A program made the translations under genes and the position numbers. DNA of 64,000 nucleotides from Tautonia rosea (lineage in GTDB: Bacteria > Planctomycetota > Planctomycetia > Isosphaerales > Isosphaeraceae), in contig NZ_JABBYO010000006.1 of assembly GCF_012958305.1 (NCBI RefSeq), positions 186,001 through 250,000 of the forward strand, given 5' to 3'. Positions 63,222 to 64,000 of this stretch are shown here, in pieces. Every line of letters begins with the position of its first letter. Position 1 is the stretch's first letter. Below the pieces are notes generated by a model, which ran no database searches, was not told the DNA's origin, and saw nothing but the letters and a program-made list of their open reading frames with translations.

Positions 63222-64000
<779 letters not shown>

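Overview
The window is a high-GC bacterial chromosome segment that looks planctomycetal, probably Isosphaeraceae (Tautonia/Isosphaera-like). Evidence for this: a 1369-residue PVC-type heme-binding dehydrogenase with HEAT repeats and a DUF1080 end, a Cu-monooxygenase-like CxxCH protein, a short planctomycete-type 'small basic protein', an FG-GAP/ASPIC lipoprotein, and many transmembrane or eukaryote-like proteins. The lineage is inferred from gene families; no rRNA gene is present. No insertion sequence, prophage or CRISPR array was seen.

Layout. 1-8.8 kb: a cut membrane dipeptidase, an RND pump with its adaptor, a phospholipase D-like protein, small basic protein, an atypical pterin dehydratase and a ZIP transporter. 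9-19.8 kb: an exported redox/cytochrome island (redoxin, Cu/heme monooxygenase-like protein, PVC cytochrome-dehydrogenase, a CxxCH protein with terpene-cyclase-like repeats, a seven-heme cytochrome). 20.1-25.8 kb: proS followed by overlapping genes for polysaccharide initiation and O-antigen ligation. 25.8-33.7 kb: envelope proteins, nitrilase, Ser/Thr kinase and SDR, all on the minus strand.

33.9-46.3 kb is organised around chromosome segregation: parA-parB at 42.8-44.5 kb, with two perfect parS palindromes and one single-mismatch parS site in the intergenic spaces at 34.3, 39.1 and 46.2 kb. This implies the replication origin is not far away. The same stretch holds four tRNA genes (Arg-CCU, Arg-UCU, Glu-UUC, Pro-UGG), an ECF-type sigma factor, csrA, a DJ-1/PfpI protein, a symporter, an HDAC-like hydrolase, a GT39-type glycosyltransferase, pncB, and a phosphotransferase-like/receiver pair right after parB.

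46.3-57.1 kb: a membrane protein, rnc, an EF-P-like factor (EfpL/YeiP), an MMPL transporter, and then the most striking locus: a minus-strand cluster coding for a membrane-anchored RING-finger protein, a ubiquitin-like protein ending in Gly, an E2 with HPN and catalytic Cys, an E1-like ThiF protein, and a membrane-anchored JAMM peptidase. Together these supply every step of a ubiquitin-type cycle (activation, conjugation, ligation, removal) in one bacterial operon.

57.3-64 kb: an EamA transporter, a TRIC-type channel, a protein of unknown function, groEL and groES separated by an unusual 358-base spacer with twin hairpins, a 950-base gene-free region with six symmetrically spaced GCGCACC repeats, and the start of a prolyl oligopeptidase cut by the right edge.
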